Source: Prototheca cutis (taxonomy: Eukaryota > Chlorophyta > Trebouxiophyceae > Chlorellales > Chlorellaceae). From it: a DNA stretch of 64,000 nt. Position 1 is the stretch's first letter. The number at the start of each line of letters is the position of its first letter. The position numbers and the translations under genes are program-made. Shown here piece by piece: positions 12,201-24,185 of the stretch. Where the stretch lies: contig BCIH01000004.1 of NCBI GenBank assembly GCA_002897115.2, forward strand, positions 620,865 through 684,864, given 5' to 3'. Under the pieces are notes generated by a model. It ran no database searches and was not told the DNA's origin. It saw only the letters and a program-made list of their open reading frames with translations.

Positions 12201-13382
12201 GCTTGTTGTCTTCCGCAGCAATTGCCACTGTAGCCGTCGACCTGGAGGCCCTGGTGCGCCTGGTTGGCTCAGCAGTGGTGGTTGCCGAGCTGTTTGTCTG
12301 GCGGCCGCCCCTCTTGGGCTGCGCAGTAGGAGCCGGGACCTCGTCGTCGTTGCCGCTGTTCTCCTGACGAACCACCCTGCCCCGCTTGCGGGCCTTGGGC
12401 GATGGTGCCTCGGGGACTTCAGTGGCGCTCCCCTGGTCGGGATCCTCTGGCTCGGGGTCTGCAACCACGTCCAGTGCGTCCACGGCTTCGGCCGCTGCTG
12501 CGCCTGCTGACGCCGCCGGGACATCGTCAGCTATGACTCCACGGGTGGAGTTCCTCGCGCTGGAGCGAGCTCGCTTGGCAACGGGCTTGCCAGCAACTGC
12601 GGTGGTGACAAGAAAGCGGGGACAAGGAGGGGCGAGTGACATGATCCAGGCCTTGACAGCCCATGAGATCAAGGGACGATCATTTGTCGGGCACATGCAA
12701 ACTCGACACATGCCCTCCCCCAAATTTGTTTGTCCACAACACCAAGCTTTGCACTCAACCATCACATAAAACTGAAGTGTACGGATTGAAACAGCCCAAT
12801 ACCAACCTGCATCTTCTGTGGTGATGGCAGCCACGCGTCCAGACTGCTTGCGGGTGCTGCGAGGGACGGTCTGTGGCCGCTCCTCTGCCACTGCTGTACT
12901 TGAGGGTTCCTCAGCTATAGGAGTCTCTAGAGCGGCGGGTTCATTGGTACCAGACCGTCCCCGGGCGCTCCGACGAGATGGCAGCGGCACTGGAGGTGGT
13001 GCCCGGGCCGCCGGCTGGAGCTGGGGCTCGTCATGCTCCCGTTGGGCCTCGGTCTGAGCCCCGGCAGCCCGCTTGGGAGCTCGGGGAGGCCTTCCCGGCT
13101 TGCGCTTGGGTTCCTGAACACAGTATTGGATATAAATACAGTTCTTGCATTGAAATATGTGCTCTTCGCGTCAGGCTACGCCAGATCACCCGTCCTCCAT
13201 CGCACCTGTTGTTCGACCTGCTTCTCCCCGTGCTCACTCGGCCCGGTCTGCACAGCCTTCAGCTCCGCGATCGAACTCGCAATCCAGTCCGAATGAGTTT
13301 TCGCGATATCGTCCAGGCCGGCCAGCTTCACGTCAGTGAAGCTGGCCAGTTCCTTGAGGGCCTGGGCCAGGTTTGCCGACAT
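9246..13382 (-). CDS. INCENP: INCENP (inner centromere protein, Aurora B scaffold)
   Basis: Five exons (13382-13206, 13113-12807, 12596-9838, 9625-9559, 9364-9246) add up to 1,142 residues in frame. The C-terminus is a clear IN-box: PIPEWAKGKNLHAQL, then SLDDMF, then a TST step (RRTSTGNW) and WQEEMRYKKAMGF. This is the segment that binds and activates Aurora B/Ipl1. Aurora phosphorylates the TSS-type step in known family members. Upstream is a long E/R/A/K-rich single-alpha-helix/coiled-coil stretch (about residues 700-790 of the model), as in animal INCENP. An AT-hook-like KPGRPP lies at the start of exon 2, and the N-terminal 59 residues would be the CEN-box that contacts borealin/survivin. 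The middle is disordered and repetitive. The IN-box is split over three exons. The gene is divergently paired with the GEX1-like gene. Confidence 0.93.
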
Positions 13383-13796
13383 GGTGGCCCCGACCCGCCC
13401 TCGCCAAGATCACGCGCTCGCTTCTTCTGCACGTCTAATTCTACATCGATACCCGCCTGGTCGTGTTCACGACCTTGGACGTGGAAAACGCTGCTGTTTG
13501 GGACAGGGAATTCAGACAGTGCGCGACAGCGGTTTCAACTGACGAGAGGAAAGCGCGAGATATTTTTTTCAAGTTTTTTCCCCTATGCTGGAGAGATGCA
13601 ACTCCAATGCCGAGAGGCCACAGTGAAATTATGCGGACCACGCTCGGCAACCAAATGCCATTGCAATGTCATCATGGTGTCATTACAAGGGAACACGCGC
13701 GTCGTATGACCTGGAAGACGCGGGGCCCAGCAACCGGCGCAGTCGGGTTCCATGCAACCACCGGGATTGGGTCCTGTGGCCTCCGTGCATCCGGTC
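13383..13796. promoter_or_regulatory. shared divergent promoter region INCENP / GEX1-like
   Basis: A 414-bp gap between two start codons on opposite strands. I see no TATA box I would defend. It is called regulatory only because of the head-to-head layout. Confidence 0.4.
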
Positions 13797-16700
13797 ATGC
13801 GCGGACAGACCTCCCGCTGCACAGTCCTCTTTGTATTGAGTTTACACTTGATTGTCATAGCCTGCGCGCAATCTACAGGCCTGCCAAGGTACCACCTCGC
13901 GCACTCTGATGACGTGGCCCAAGGGCAAGGTCGGTGTGTGTTGAAGGGTCACATGTGTGCTCATTGGCACCGTACAAGGACCCAGCTCTGTCAGTAAACT
14001 GTTGCATTTGCGGAAAAGTATATCCATTTGTAATGCATGCACAGCATTGTGGGTGATGATGATGTACCTCACCCCACCCATGTTGGGGTCTATCTCCTGG
14101 TGTGGAGGTGCAGAACGCACATCACTCACTGGCCATCAGCCACGACTGGTGCAGGACAGCTAGCCCGGCTGCAAGTCGGGGCCGAAGCCGAGTCGTTCTT
14201 GGACCGGCTGCTGGGCACCGACTGTTACAGTCGAGCAGTGAGCACGCTGCAGGGTGAGTGCCGGACCATGGACCAAGAGGCCAAAGCCCGGCTGGCGCTG
14301 CAGCTGGCGGCCTGCCAGGTGGCGACACATGGCGGCACGCCGCCCCGGTGCCCGCCGACCAGCCTCCTCAAGCCCTGCCTGGACGCATTGGGAGAGCGGG
14401 AGTGGCAGTTGTATGTCGAATTCCTCACACACACCGACAGGTTGATGGGCGAGTGGGTTGGGAAGGTATCCGATGGATGCCCGATGTGCTGTCTCAGCGC
14501 ACACGCGCGCGCGCGCGCGCACACGATTGGTGCAGGGTGGGTGGTACCACAGGCAGCTGGCCGTAACAACAACTCCATGACAGAGCCGTCCACCACAGCA
14601 ATCACTGACGAACCCCACACACAACGTATGCTCGCACTTCCAACAGCATATGTATCTTCCTGATGAATCGCGAGTTTGACAAGCGGACGGCACTTGTGCT
14701 CAACGAGCTGGCTGACGGGGCAGCCTTTGCACGAGAGCAGATGGCACGACTGGGTTCCCAGGCGACCAAGTTGGTGGACAGTGCACGGGCGCTGCAGGAT
14801 CGATCGGACCGTGCGCTGAGCGCACTGGGCCGCATCCAGGATGCCCAGGCAGAGGCAGAGGAGAGAGCACAGCGTGCACAGCGTGAGACGACGGCCGCGT
14901 TTGACGCCGTGACGGATCGGCAAGCAAAGACGCTCCAGATGCAGGCACGAGAGGGTGTGGGTGTTTTGTGCGTGCTAGCTTGTTGTTGGGTCCATTTGAA
15001 CATGGTGGTAAGCAGCTGGGCAGCAGGTGAGCAAGAGAGAGTACATGGAGTGGATGGCTCCCATGGAGGTGTGATAGCACGCTGCCCACCACATGCAACG
15101 CTCAAGTTGGTGCCATGGGACGCGGTCACCGAAGAACTCTTGCATTGATTTGTTCATCTTCCACAAGACCTCGACTCGGTGCCATCCCGTCAATAACAAC
15201 ATCGACACCCCAGTTCCATCCCTGCAGGCGGCCGCGCTTTCCAAATCCCGAGACCTGGCGACAGGGCAGAAGGCCCTCGGGGAGGCCATGTCTGCCGGAC
15301 GGGACCAGCTGCAGGGCCTGCTATCTGGCCTGCAGCGCCAGGCGACGGAGCTCGCTGCGTCTCAATCCGCCGCCGTGGAGAGTCAGGCGCAGCTTTCCGG
15401 TCACCTCCAGTGCGTCTGGGCTGTTTGTCTGGAGGAGCCATCTTGTCGGCTGACCACAGTGTTTGAAATGGTTCCACACCCAAAAGAAACTCACCATGAA
15501 AGTCCCCACCCCACCGATATGTCAGGGACTTGGCCATGGCCTCGGCCAAGCTCGACTCCCTGTCACACACGCTGCTGAGCTACCAGCAGCAATCCGAGGC
15601 CCTGGCCCTGAGGCTCCTGGGCAGAGGGGCGCACGCCGCAGACGCCGGGGCCTACGCCGCCTTTGCCGTGGCGGCCTGGCTCCTGGGCGGCTTTGTAGGC
15701 GGACTGCGAACCCGCCTGCAGGCATTGGTAGCCGTGGGCACAGGGTTTGTCGTTGAACATGCTGCGCTGGCACTGCTGGGACCCTATCTCTGCGCCGACG
15801 CCGAGGGCAGGGTAGGTGTGTGGGTGGCTGGGGGTGTGGGGGCCGCGGGGCTGTGGTGAATGCACCCGCTAAAGCGCCATCCCTCTATACACACATGCGG
15901 ATGCACAGGTGTACATCGGGCTGCCTGCCCAGCTGACGTGGGTTGTTCCCAGGCTGCGGTCCGACAGCTTCCGAATCTACATCCGGCGCACGTTGCGCTG
16001 GGTCTGGCTTGGCCTGGCTGGGGTCAAACTCGCACGAGATGCGATGGCCAGGGAGGATGCTGCGACGAGTCTGTCGCGAGTCCACAGGCGCGTGTGTGGG
16101 GGGGCGCTGTGCATTGTCATGGTCTTGCACACTGGAATGTGCTGCATAGAACGTCACTGTGGGATAACCGGCTGCCTTGCTGCACGGAAACCCAAAGCTG
16201 CTGGCCCGCCCCACCGGCCTGCCACCGCCATCACACCAGCAGGACGCTGGAAGAGGCTCAGCGGCTTGCGACTCTCAGAGACGAAGCAGCCAGGCACATG
16301 GCCCTGGAGCACAACCTTGCTGTGCTCGCCAAACTCGACAATCTGGCTGGCAACCGGGCGCAGGCCCAGAGCCAGCAGACCCTACAACTCCCTGCGCCGC
16401 CGGACAAGTGTTGCCCAAGTGGGCTGGGCCCGAGGCATGACAGGACCCCAAGGGGGGGCGTCTTTCCTGATACTCCTGAGCACCCGACGGCCGCACCAAT
16501 GCCCGGGGCCTGTGTTTCTGTACCGCATGCCCCGAAACCCGCACCGCACATCGGCGGCTGCAGCCAATTGCCCAAACCCATTCGTGGCAATGCCAGCTCC
16601 AGCCCTGCCCTAGTACCTTCATCGCCGGGACCGGTGACACCGGATCAGGATCACCCCAGGCCGATACAAGGCCAGTCGCCTCTGGCAGCGGGTGCCAGCC

Positions 16701-16807
16701 CAGCACGGCGACCCAAGCGCAAGGCGCCGCTGCCGGATGACGAGAAAACGCCGAACCCACTGTCTCCACGGCGGGCCAGAAGAGCAAGGCAACCCACTGG
16801 CTTGTGA
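13797..16807 (+). CDS. GEX1: GEX1 / Brambleberry / KAR5-like nuclear-fusion protein
   Basis: Seven exons (13797-13929, 14155-14440, 14647-14956, 15228-15409, 15526-15811, 15909-16093, 16243-16807) give about 648 residues. Seen: a signal peptide (TVLFVLSLHLIVIACA core); then the family's Cys-rich head (C68, C80, C98, C110, C119 and a Cys after HTDS) with RLALQLAAC and the YVEFLTHT step; then a long Gln/Ala/Arg coiled coil; then hydrophobic segments (one in AYAAFAVAAWLLGGFVGGL, a second in ALVAVGTGFVVEHAALALL); then a disordered tail ending in a basic KRK/RRARRAR cluster. Head, coiled coil and C-terminal membrane segments in this order define the KAR5/GEX1/Brambleberry family, nuclear-envelope proteins needed when gamete nuclei fuse. 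The exon 6 donor is uncertain (GT at 16094 or GC at 16088; both keep frame), as is the exon 3 donor. No other family I know has this Cys layout. Confidence 0.75.
14505..14525. repeat. (CG)n tract in GEX1-like intron 2
   Basis: Alternating cacgcgcg...cacacg, a potential Z-DNA tract, within the intron. Confidence 0.9.
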
Positions 16808-18124
16808 AACCAATGTTACTGACCGTAATGTTACCCTATGGAATATTTTTCTGGAACCAAGATGTGCTGGAGAGGTCCAGGGACACTGATGGACCCGTCA
16901 ACCGGTGAGTCTGATCAGCCGCCTCCTTCAAAACATGGGACCCCCCTGTTCTACATTAACGGCAGAAAATGATGAACCCCTTTTTGAGATTTGTGGCAAG
17001 GCTCCCACCTGCACAGCAAGGGCATGTTTTTCAAACAAAATGCCTGTTGGACCGCATTCCCTGGCCGCATCGCTCAGAGGATGGGTTGGGTTCCTTCTTG
17101 GCAGCAGGACAGGTCGTGCAGAGAGCAGTCGCCCGAGGTGGTGTGTCATCAGCTGGTGCTGCACTGACAAAGACTACCACACCCCGAACGGCGAGCATCG
17201 TCTCTGGAACAGAGACTTGATGGCGTGTCTGAACACGAGGCACATCGGGCAGTACCCCTGCGGAAGACCGGCCAGCGGCCTCTGCGCTTCCAACGCCCAG
17301 CGTCGCAGTGCTGGTGAACATACATCCATTCATCCTGGGGGGTTATAGCCTTTCCAACTGGGGGTGGGAACCCCCGGGGCTCCTTCCCTCCCCCGGGAAG
17401 TGAAAGGAGGTGGTCCATCATTAAGATGGTCATCCACCTTCCTATTGCCCTGCAGAGTGTGACAATTTTCGGCCATCAGTGATGCCCAGTAAACCCCGGG
17501 GTTACGTGACGCTGTTGCTGGCTGAGCTGGTTGCATCATTTTCGCCCTGCGCCGTACACCGCACACACACTTCCCCTGCACTGATAAAGCGCTGGCCATT
17601 CCTTTGCCATTCAAAACATGACATTCATACACGCGCATTGGTGAACGGTGAAGGGAGGCCCACAGAGGAGATCAATCGTGTTTCCACGGAGAATCCTCTC
17701 CGCAAGCCGGAGCGCGCGCATTGGGGCTTTTCGAAAACAAAATGGGTGTACGAACAGGTGGGAAGCCCTTGATCGGCGTTATGTTCCGACTCCACGCCAT
17801 CAATCTAGGATGGAGCCTTGTGCATGGAGGCAGTAGAGGAGTGGGTTTCCCGGCCGCCGAGCATCGAGGCCCCAGAATTGGGGTGCCACGGAGGGGGTCC
17901 ACCCCACTGGACAGGCCGACCGTGCCGTCAGCCAGTCCGACAACACAGCACAGCCCTTTCCCAAGCTCAATGCGGGTAGCCGGGCAGGATGCTTGTGGGA
18001 ACAATTGCAAACTTGCAACTTTGAAGGTTGTTATCAGGAGCATCGTTGTCCGCTTGCGTGCTTCCTGGGCGGTGGATCGCTTCCATCGCACCAGGCGGCG
18101 TGAGGGTTCTGGCTAGGCGGCGCT
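16808..18124. other. intergenic region with repeat A copy 1
   Basis: No gene seen. Repeat A occupies about 16,953-17,560. The remaining 560 bp before the aspartylglucosaminidase gene show no motif I can name. Confidence 0.5.
16953..17560 (+). repeat. dispersed repeat A, copy 1 (about 608 bp)
   Basis: It begins at attaacggcagaaaatgatg and ends at the cgccctgcgccgtac step. It is nearly identical over long stretches to copy 3 (40,885-41,484), including the block around ctcagaggatgggttgggtt and the ggccatcagtgatgcccagt block. It lies in a spacer. No terminal inverted repeat or target-site duplication is obvious. Confidence 0.9.
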
Positions 18125-20036
18125 ATGCACCCCTTATTGCTGGCGCTGCTCATCGCTAGCACCGCGGCGGGGCAACCATTGGAAAAATGCGGAGATGTGT
18201 TACCCCTGGTGGCGAACACATGGGCGTTTACCGCAGCCACGCAGGCGTCCTGGGACGCCGTGACAACACGCGACGCGACACGCCCTGCCCTCGATGCCGT
18301 GGAAGCGGTGCGTCACAGGAATGCTGCCTGGGCATGAAATACTCATGTAGTTCACAGTCATTCCTCGCATTTGTCAGGATTGGATGGTTGGGGAAGGGTG
18401 CCTGCTTGGGAGGGCGAAATTCGTGCGGCCTTGCGTGACTTTCCCTGCCTGCCCGTGCCCCGCAGGGTGCCACAAGGTGCGAGGCTGACCAGTGCGACGG
18501 CACCGTGGGATTTGGCGGCAGCCCCGACGAGAGTGGGGAGACCACCCTGGATGCCATGATCATGGATGGGGACACCATGGACACCGGAGCCGTTGGGTAA
18601 GAGGTTGAGTGGAGCAGGGTGGGGGTGGCATTGGTTGCTGCCCATCAGCCGTCATTGGGTATCCACGGGGTGGTGAGCATGCATGGCGTTTGGCAATGGA
18701 CCTGGGCTGTCTGCTTCCAGGGCTGTGCCGAAGAACATGGCTGGATACTGCATGTGTGTGTGTGTGTGTGTGTCGATTGGGTATCGCTGACTTGTAGGGC
18801 CCCTGCATTCCTTCTCCTCGCAGGGATCTCCGGCACGTGAAGGAAGCCACCAAGGCAGCACGCCTGGTGATGGAGAAGACGTCACACTCGCTGCTGGTTG
18901 GGCTGCAGTCAACGCAGTTTGCTCTGGACATGGGGCTCCCTGTGGCTGACCTGTCGACCAAAACGTCGCAACAACTCTACAGAGACTGGTGAGTCCAGGA
19001 TGTTCATGTCGAGTGGGGGTCTGGGAGGGCCACCCTTTAGCAGTGAACGGCATCGGCGTTCTGTGAACTGTCTGCCATGTGCGCATCTCATCACCATGGG
19101 CTTGCCGACGAAACCAAGTCTACCATGAACGCCGGCCCCGCTGAATGTCTCCCCCCCCCGGCTGTTGCACAGGAAGAACAATAATTGTCAGCCAAACTTC
19201 CGGCGAGGCGTGTGCCCGGACCCTGAAGCATCCTGTGGGCCATATCATCTCCCCGACGATCGCTGCGCTGCGGAGCTGTCTTCGGCGCCGCAGCCTGAGC
19301 GGAGCACAGGCCCGGACCGAGGAGTGCTGGATAGCCCCGGCTCTCGGAGCAGTGAAGCGCCCTACCCGTCGCGCACCGCGCATGACACCATTTCCCTTGT
19401 GGCCATCGCGCCCAACGGCAGCATTGCGGCTGCCTGCTCGACCAACGGCGCCATCCACAAGGTCCCAGGCCGAGTGGGAGACGGAGCCATCCCAGGCGCC
19501 GGGGCTTATGCCGAGAGCAGCGTCGGGGCCTGTGGCGCGACCGGCGATGGCGACGTCCACATGCGCTTCCTGCCCTGCTACCAAGTAGGCTTGCTGGGAG
19601 TTTTTGTGTTTGTGGGGTTGGGTTCGGGATTTGGGCTTTTTCATTTCCCACCTGGAGTTTGGCTCGCGCCGAATGCTGGTCATCGTGTGCGGTGTACTGG
19701 AGCACCAGCACAGGAAGCGGCCCAAAACATCCAGTCAGCCACCCCCGGGACATCGTGGCACCCTACACGTACATGCAGGTGGTGGAGAGCATGCGGCAGG
19801 GCCTGACGCCTACGGATGCGGCGGAGGATGCCATTCGCCGGATCGCCCGGCGCGTGCCTGGCTATGTCGGGGCCGTCGTGGCCGTGGATCGATGCGGCCG
19901 GATGGGTGCCGCCGCGGCAGGCTGGGACTTTGCCTACTCCTACCGGCATGCAAACAGTGACGGGGTCAAAGTGGTTCGCGTGCCAGGCCTGACACCACTG
20001 GATGCGGCGGCGGAGGCGGCGGTGACGGCGCAGTGA
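18125..20036 (+). CDS. AGA: N4-(beta-N-acetylglucosaminyl)-L-asparaginase (aspartylglucosaminidase)
   Basis: Five exons (18125-18307, 18466-18596, 18824-18988, 19173-19584, 19779-20036) give 382 residues. This lysosomal/vacuolar Ntn-hydrolase cleaves the Asn-GlcNAc bond of glycoproteins. Seen: a signal peptide ([13 protein letters not shown]), NTWAF near the mature start, [18 protein letters not shown], the [12 protein letters not shown] block, and the autocleavage site AHDT with Thr232 as the new N-terminal nucleophile. [25 protein letters not shown] and the [14 protein letters not shown] segment follow. These match the family throughout. Length is close to the usual about 350 plus signal. 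The proenzyme should split before Thr232 into alpha and beta chains. No oddities. Confidence 0.96.
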
Positions 20037-20742
20037 AATTGCCGCGTCTCCCTCCTGCCACCATGTCATCGCAGGCCAAAAAGAGAGGGGCAGTCGCACC
20101 TGTGGTGTGGCGTGCATGGCCAAGCACCAGGTGCTGCATCTGTTCTCCTCCGGTGGCAGCACCCCAGAGAACCACCGGGGACGACAGGCAGCACGGCGAC
20201 AGACGACGTATTCCTGCCACCCTGAGAATTCTTTCGTGCCGATGTGCATCGCGGCTTGTTTGTTTCATTCCTGAGCATGCTTGATGCGATCCTGTATGTG
20301 TGCACAAGGTGCATGCAATGTGAGATAAGAACTGTGTAACTCAAATGATGGGAGCTGTGCCATGGGCGGGAGGTATCTTTTGAAAACTCCGAAGGAATCT
20401 TTCGGCTTCCCATTTTTCCTAGGGTTCAGCTTCCGCCGCACGCTCGGCCTTGACTCTGGACAGCTCCAATCAAGTGGGCGGCCGCAATTTGACCAAACGC
20501 ACAGCCGGTTGAAGCTCACAGTGCATTTACACTCGTTTTAAAGCGGAATCGGAGGAGGAAGTGCAGAGCACGGACTGTTCACAGGGAGGCGTTCCTAGGG
20601 TAGCCGCGTGAAGACTGGGGCCAGCCCCGCGCCCATTGCATGGTGAGCCTGCACCGGCGCTGCCAGGGGGGCAATTCGCATGCGATAGCCTGTGAACCTG
20701 TTTGAGTATAGCATCGCTCCAATGCGAGCCTGCCCAGCGTAG
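20037..20742. other. spacer between AGA and the DMT transporter
   Basis: No gene recognised. It must contain the first exon or leader of the transporter. Confidence 0.4.
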
Positions 20743-22031
20743 GTGAGCTCCCACCCCATCTCCGGAGTCGAGTCCCCCCTGCTGGAAGCTCGCCTCAATG
20801 GCCACGCGCCAGGCGGCGGCAACCTGCCGCGCCCCGGCTCCCTGGCCAAACTGCGGGAGGCGAGCCATGCTGCGGTGTACAGGGCAGCAGGCGGGAACAG
20901 GGAGCTGGTGGGCCTGTGGCTCTTCGTGCTGTCCACCTTCTTCGGCACGGGCATGAGCCTCTGTGCCAAGCTGCTCGGTGGGTGATCGAGCTTGTGCTTT
21001 GATGACATGCAGTGCATCCTCGAGTGGTCTCATCCCGCCGTGACCCCCGCCCTCTCGAATTACTCCTCTGTGCAGCGGCGCAGGGCATTCCGGTGTTTGA
21101 AGTGGTGCTCGTGCGGTCGCTGACGCTGCTGGCGTTCACGGTGCCAGTGCTGGCGCAGGAGCACATCAACCCCTTTGGCGACGAGCGGCGGTGGCTGTAC
21201 GCCCTTCGGGGCACGCTGGGTTTCGGCTCGGTGTCGCTGCTGTACTACGCGGTGGTGCTGCTGAGCATGGCCGACGCCAACGTCATCGCCTTCCTCGCCC
21301 CCATCTGGGCTGCGCTGCTGTCGCCCGTGCTGCTGCACGAGCGGCCCAGCGCGGCGCTGATCATCGCTCTGCCCGTTTCGCTGGCCGGCGTGGTGCTGGT
21401 CGCGCAGCCATCGTTTCTTTTTGGACACAGCAGCGAGGTTGTGTCGGCTGCCGGCATCGTCGTCGCCCTCGTGCAGTCGCTCTTCTCTGCGCTGGCCAAG
21501 ATGGCGGTGCGCGCGCTGAACACGACCACCGAGTCCATGGCCGCGATCATCTTCTCCATGGGCGCAGTGAGTACGTTGCTGAGCTCCACAGCGCTCCTCG
21601 TTTCCCGGTCCTGGGCCTGGCCGCGCACTGTGAGCGCGGTGGCCCTCCTGACCCTGAACGGCCTCATGGGCTACGGCAACCAGGTCACGCAGACCGCGGC
21701 GCTCCAACGCGCCAAGGCCGCCCCGGCCATCGCCATGTCGTACCTCTCCGTCATCTGGGGGCTGATCGCCGACGTCGTCGTGTTTCACACCCCGCCGGGC
21801 AAGCTCAGCCTCCTGGGCGCCGCACTCATCTGCGGCTGCTCCTTTGTCGTGGCGTACTGGGAACGCTTGGAAAAGGCACGCCGCTCCGCACGCTCGCAGC
21901 ACCCGAACTACACGCCCGTGCCCTCTGAGGCTGACATCGAGCGCGTCAACACGGGCATGGTCGTACCAACACCTCACGGCCTGCCCCCCATTGTCACACG
22001 CCTGGCTTCGGACCAACCCGGCACGGCCTAG
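20743..22031 (+). CDS. EamA/DMT-superfamily transporter (SLC35G-like)
   Basis: Two exons (from about 20743 to 20977, then 21076-22031) join in phase 1. The protein has about ten hydrophobic helices in two EamA repeats, with a polar N-terminal tail (residues 1-60) and a hydrophilic C-terminal tail after VVAYWERLEKARRS. Features such as ANVIAFLAPIWAALLSPVLLHER and the second-half AAPAIAMSYLSVIWG are typical of drug/metabolite transporters of the SLC35G type. Substrate cannot be read from sequence. The start is not settled: the frame has a stop just before 20743 and no ATG before the first helix. The best explanation is a tiny first exon ending in ATG|gtgagc at about 20,644 spliced to the cgtag acceptor at 20742, or an unseen leader exon. 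Confidence 0.88.
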
Positions 22032-22708
22032 GCAGATTTTTCCTGACCCCGCGTTCCACCGCGGCGGTCCTTTCGTTCGTGCTGGTTCTGCGCTGCCGCG
22101 GATGGAAGCGTCCCACACGGAGCTGGGATCCTTCCAGAAGAAAAGGGCTCTGAAATCGAGGACCGCTGGGGTCGACCGGTCTATGCCCTCACCTGCCATG
22201 GAATGGCACTTGACGTCTTCTTTGCCCTGTGCTGCATTCTGCCTTTGAATGACATGCTTCTCGTACCACAGCAATGGCCGCTGCAAAGGACTTGCTGATC
22301 GTTGTTGCCTGGCAGCATGCATTTTCAGCCTTTCACGCACATACGCTGCTGGGCATCGTGCCGCTCTGCCTTGAATGGAATTGGGTCGTCCCGACCCCTG
22401 CTGCGCCACTCCATTGTTTGAGGTGTGGTCGCCCATGTATTTTTTATCGGCTCATCTCACGTGAACTTGTAATGGCACAAGATTGAATTGTCTCTGAGGC
22501 TGCCGCTGAAGCCGGCGTGACCCGCAGGGACACCCAACCTTCAGGGCAAGATGCGATGGCGCATCAACACGTGCTCCGGGCCAGCGGCCGACGCACGGCT
22601 GGCGCTTGCCGCCGTGGATACATGCAGCAAAGCTCCGCGCTCGCCGCATAGAACCGCACTGGCCTCCGCATTGTCATTTCCATTGAATTAAAGTCGACAG
22701 GGCACAGG
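22032..22708. other. spacer between the transporter and the first pyrophosphatase
   Basis: No gene seen; presumed 3' UTR and promoter. Confidence 0.4.
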
Positions 22709-24130
22709 ATGGCGGCGGCAAAGTGCAGCATGCTGGTCGGGAGCAGCAGGGCGATGCTGGTGCGGCCCGCCCCCACCCGGGCTGTCAAGGTGCGCTTCGC
22801 CAATGCGCCAAGTGCATGAGGGCATTCGTATCGATGCATATGATTGCATCGCAGCATTGGAATGGACTCAATGGCTGTCGCGATGATCCTCATGCAGGCC
22901 TTTGGCATGCCGTTCTCTGGCCGCCAGCGTAGCCTCGTGTTCAGGCGCCACACCTCTTCAATCTGCGCCAGCCTGTCCACGGACAAGAAGGTACATGGCC
23001 TGTTGAGTTTGGGTTTGCGCGTATCAATGTCGGGGGGGGCGGGGTGCAGCATGGGCCGATGCTGATCGCTATCCGACGGCTCGCCCGTGCATCACTGACG
23101 ATGTATTGGGGGGGCCCCCACCCCATCTCCCCAGGGCGACCCCACCACCACGGAATACCGCGTCTTCTTCAACCACAAGTCCGAGACGGTCTCCCCCTGG
23201 CACAACATCCCCCTCCACGCCGGCAACGGCCTGTACAACTTTGTGGCCGAGATTCCCAAGAACACGTCGGCAAAGTATGAAGTCGCTACGGTGAGTGCCA
23301 TGTGTCCGCGCGCGCGCGCGCGTGTGCGCGTGTGTGTTGAAGGGGGAGTTATGATGTTGTTGAGGGATTTTCATGACGGAGGCTGGCTATGTTTTAATGT
23401 CAGCATTCTCACGTGGCCTGGTGGGCTGTGCGGGCCGGGTGGCCTCCAGGCGGTGTCCCTGCATGGCTCGCTCACTTCTCCGTGAGCAAGGGCAGGCTCG
23501 GCCTCGATGGGGAGAGGTCAGGAGTCCATGCCGATGGCACACAGACCTGCCCCAGCACTCACTCATTTCCCCCCTCTTCACATCTTCTTCCTTTCCAGGA
23601 CGAGCCTCGCACGCCAATCAAGCAGGACGTGAAGAAGGGCAAGCTGCGGTTCTACCCCTACGAGATCTACTGGAACTACGGGCTGCTGCCCCAGACCTGG
23701 GAGGACCCCGCTCACACCAACACCGACACCAATGCGGCGGTGCGTCTTGGGGTTATTCTGGTGTATCTTTGTTGCTTGCAGGGTCCGAGGAGTCTTTGGG
23801 GATGGAGCTGTCGTGTTTGAGGGAAGGTGCGGCATTGGCCGATCCCCGCAGGCCCAGTCGCTTGCTGCACCTGGCGCCTGGCACACATGTTTCCAATGAA
23901 AGAAACCACAGTCACACACACACACACATGAATCTGAGCGATTCGCAGTGCTGACCAAAAGATTTTCTGCAAGTTTGAGGAAACATTGCCTGCTCTGCTT
24001 GCTTGCATTCAGAGATGTCGGTGGGAGGGACTGAGGTTTCGTTCCCAGCACGAACGCATGCCATGCCATGCCAGCTGTGCAGATCCAAATTCATGTCCCA
24101 CAATGACTGCCACCATCCTCATTACTGAAC

Positions 24131-24185
<55 letters not shown>

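Noticed and set aside
17330..17638. minus-strand frame seen in all repeat A copies
   Set aside because: Similar words recur because the DNA is repeated; the frame breaks differently in each copy and no domain is recognisable.
21060..22436. 458-residue open frame antisense to the transporter
   Set aside because: A shadow of the GC-rich coding frame; the plus strand has ten conserved helices and a confirmed splice phase.
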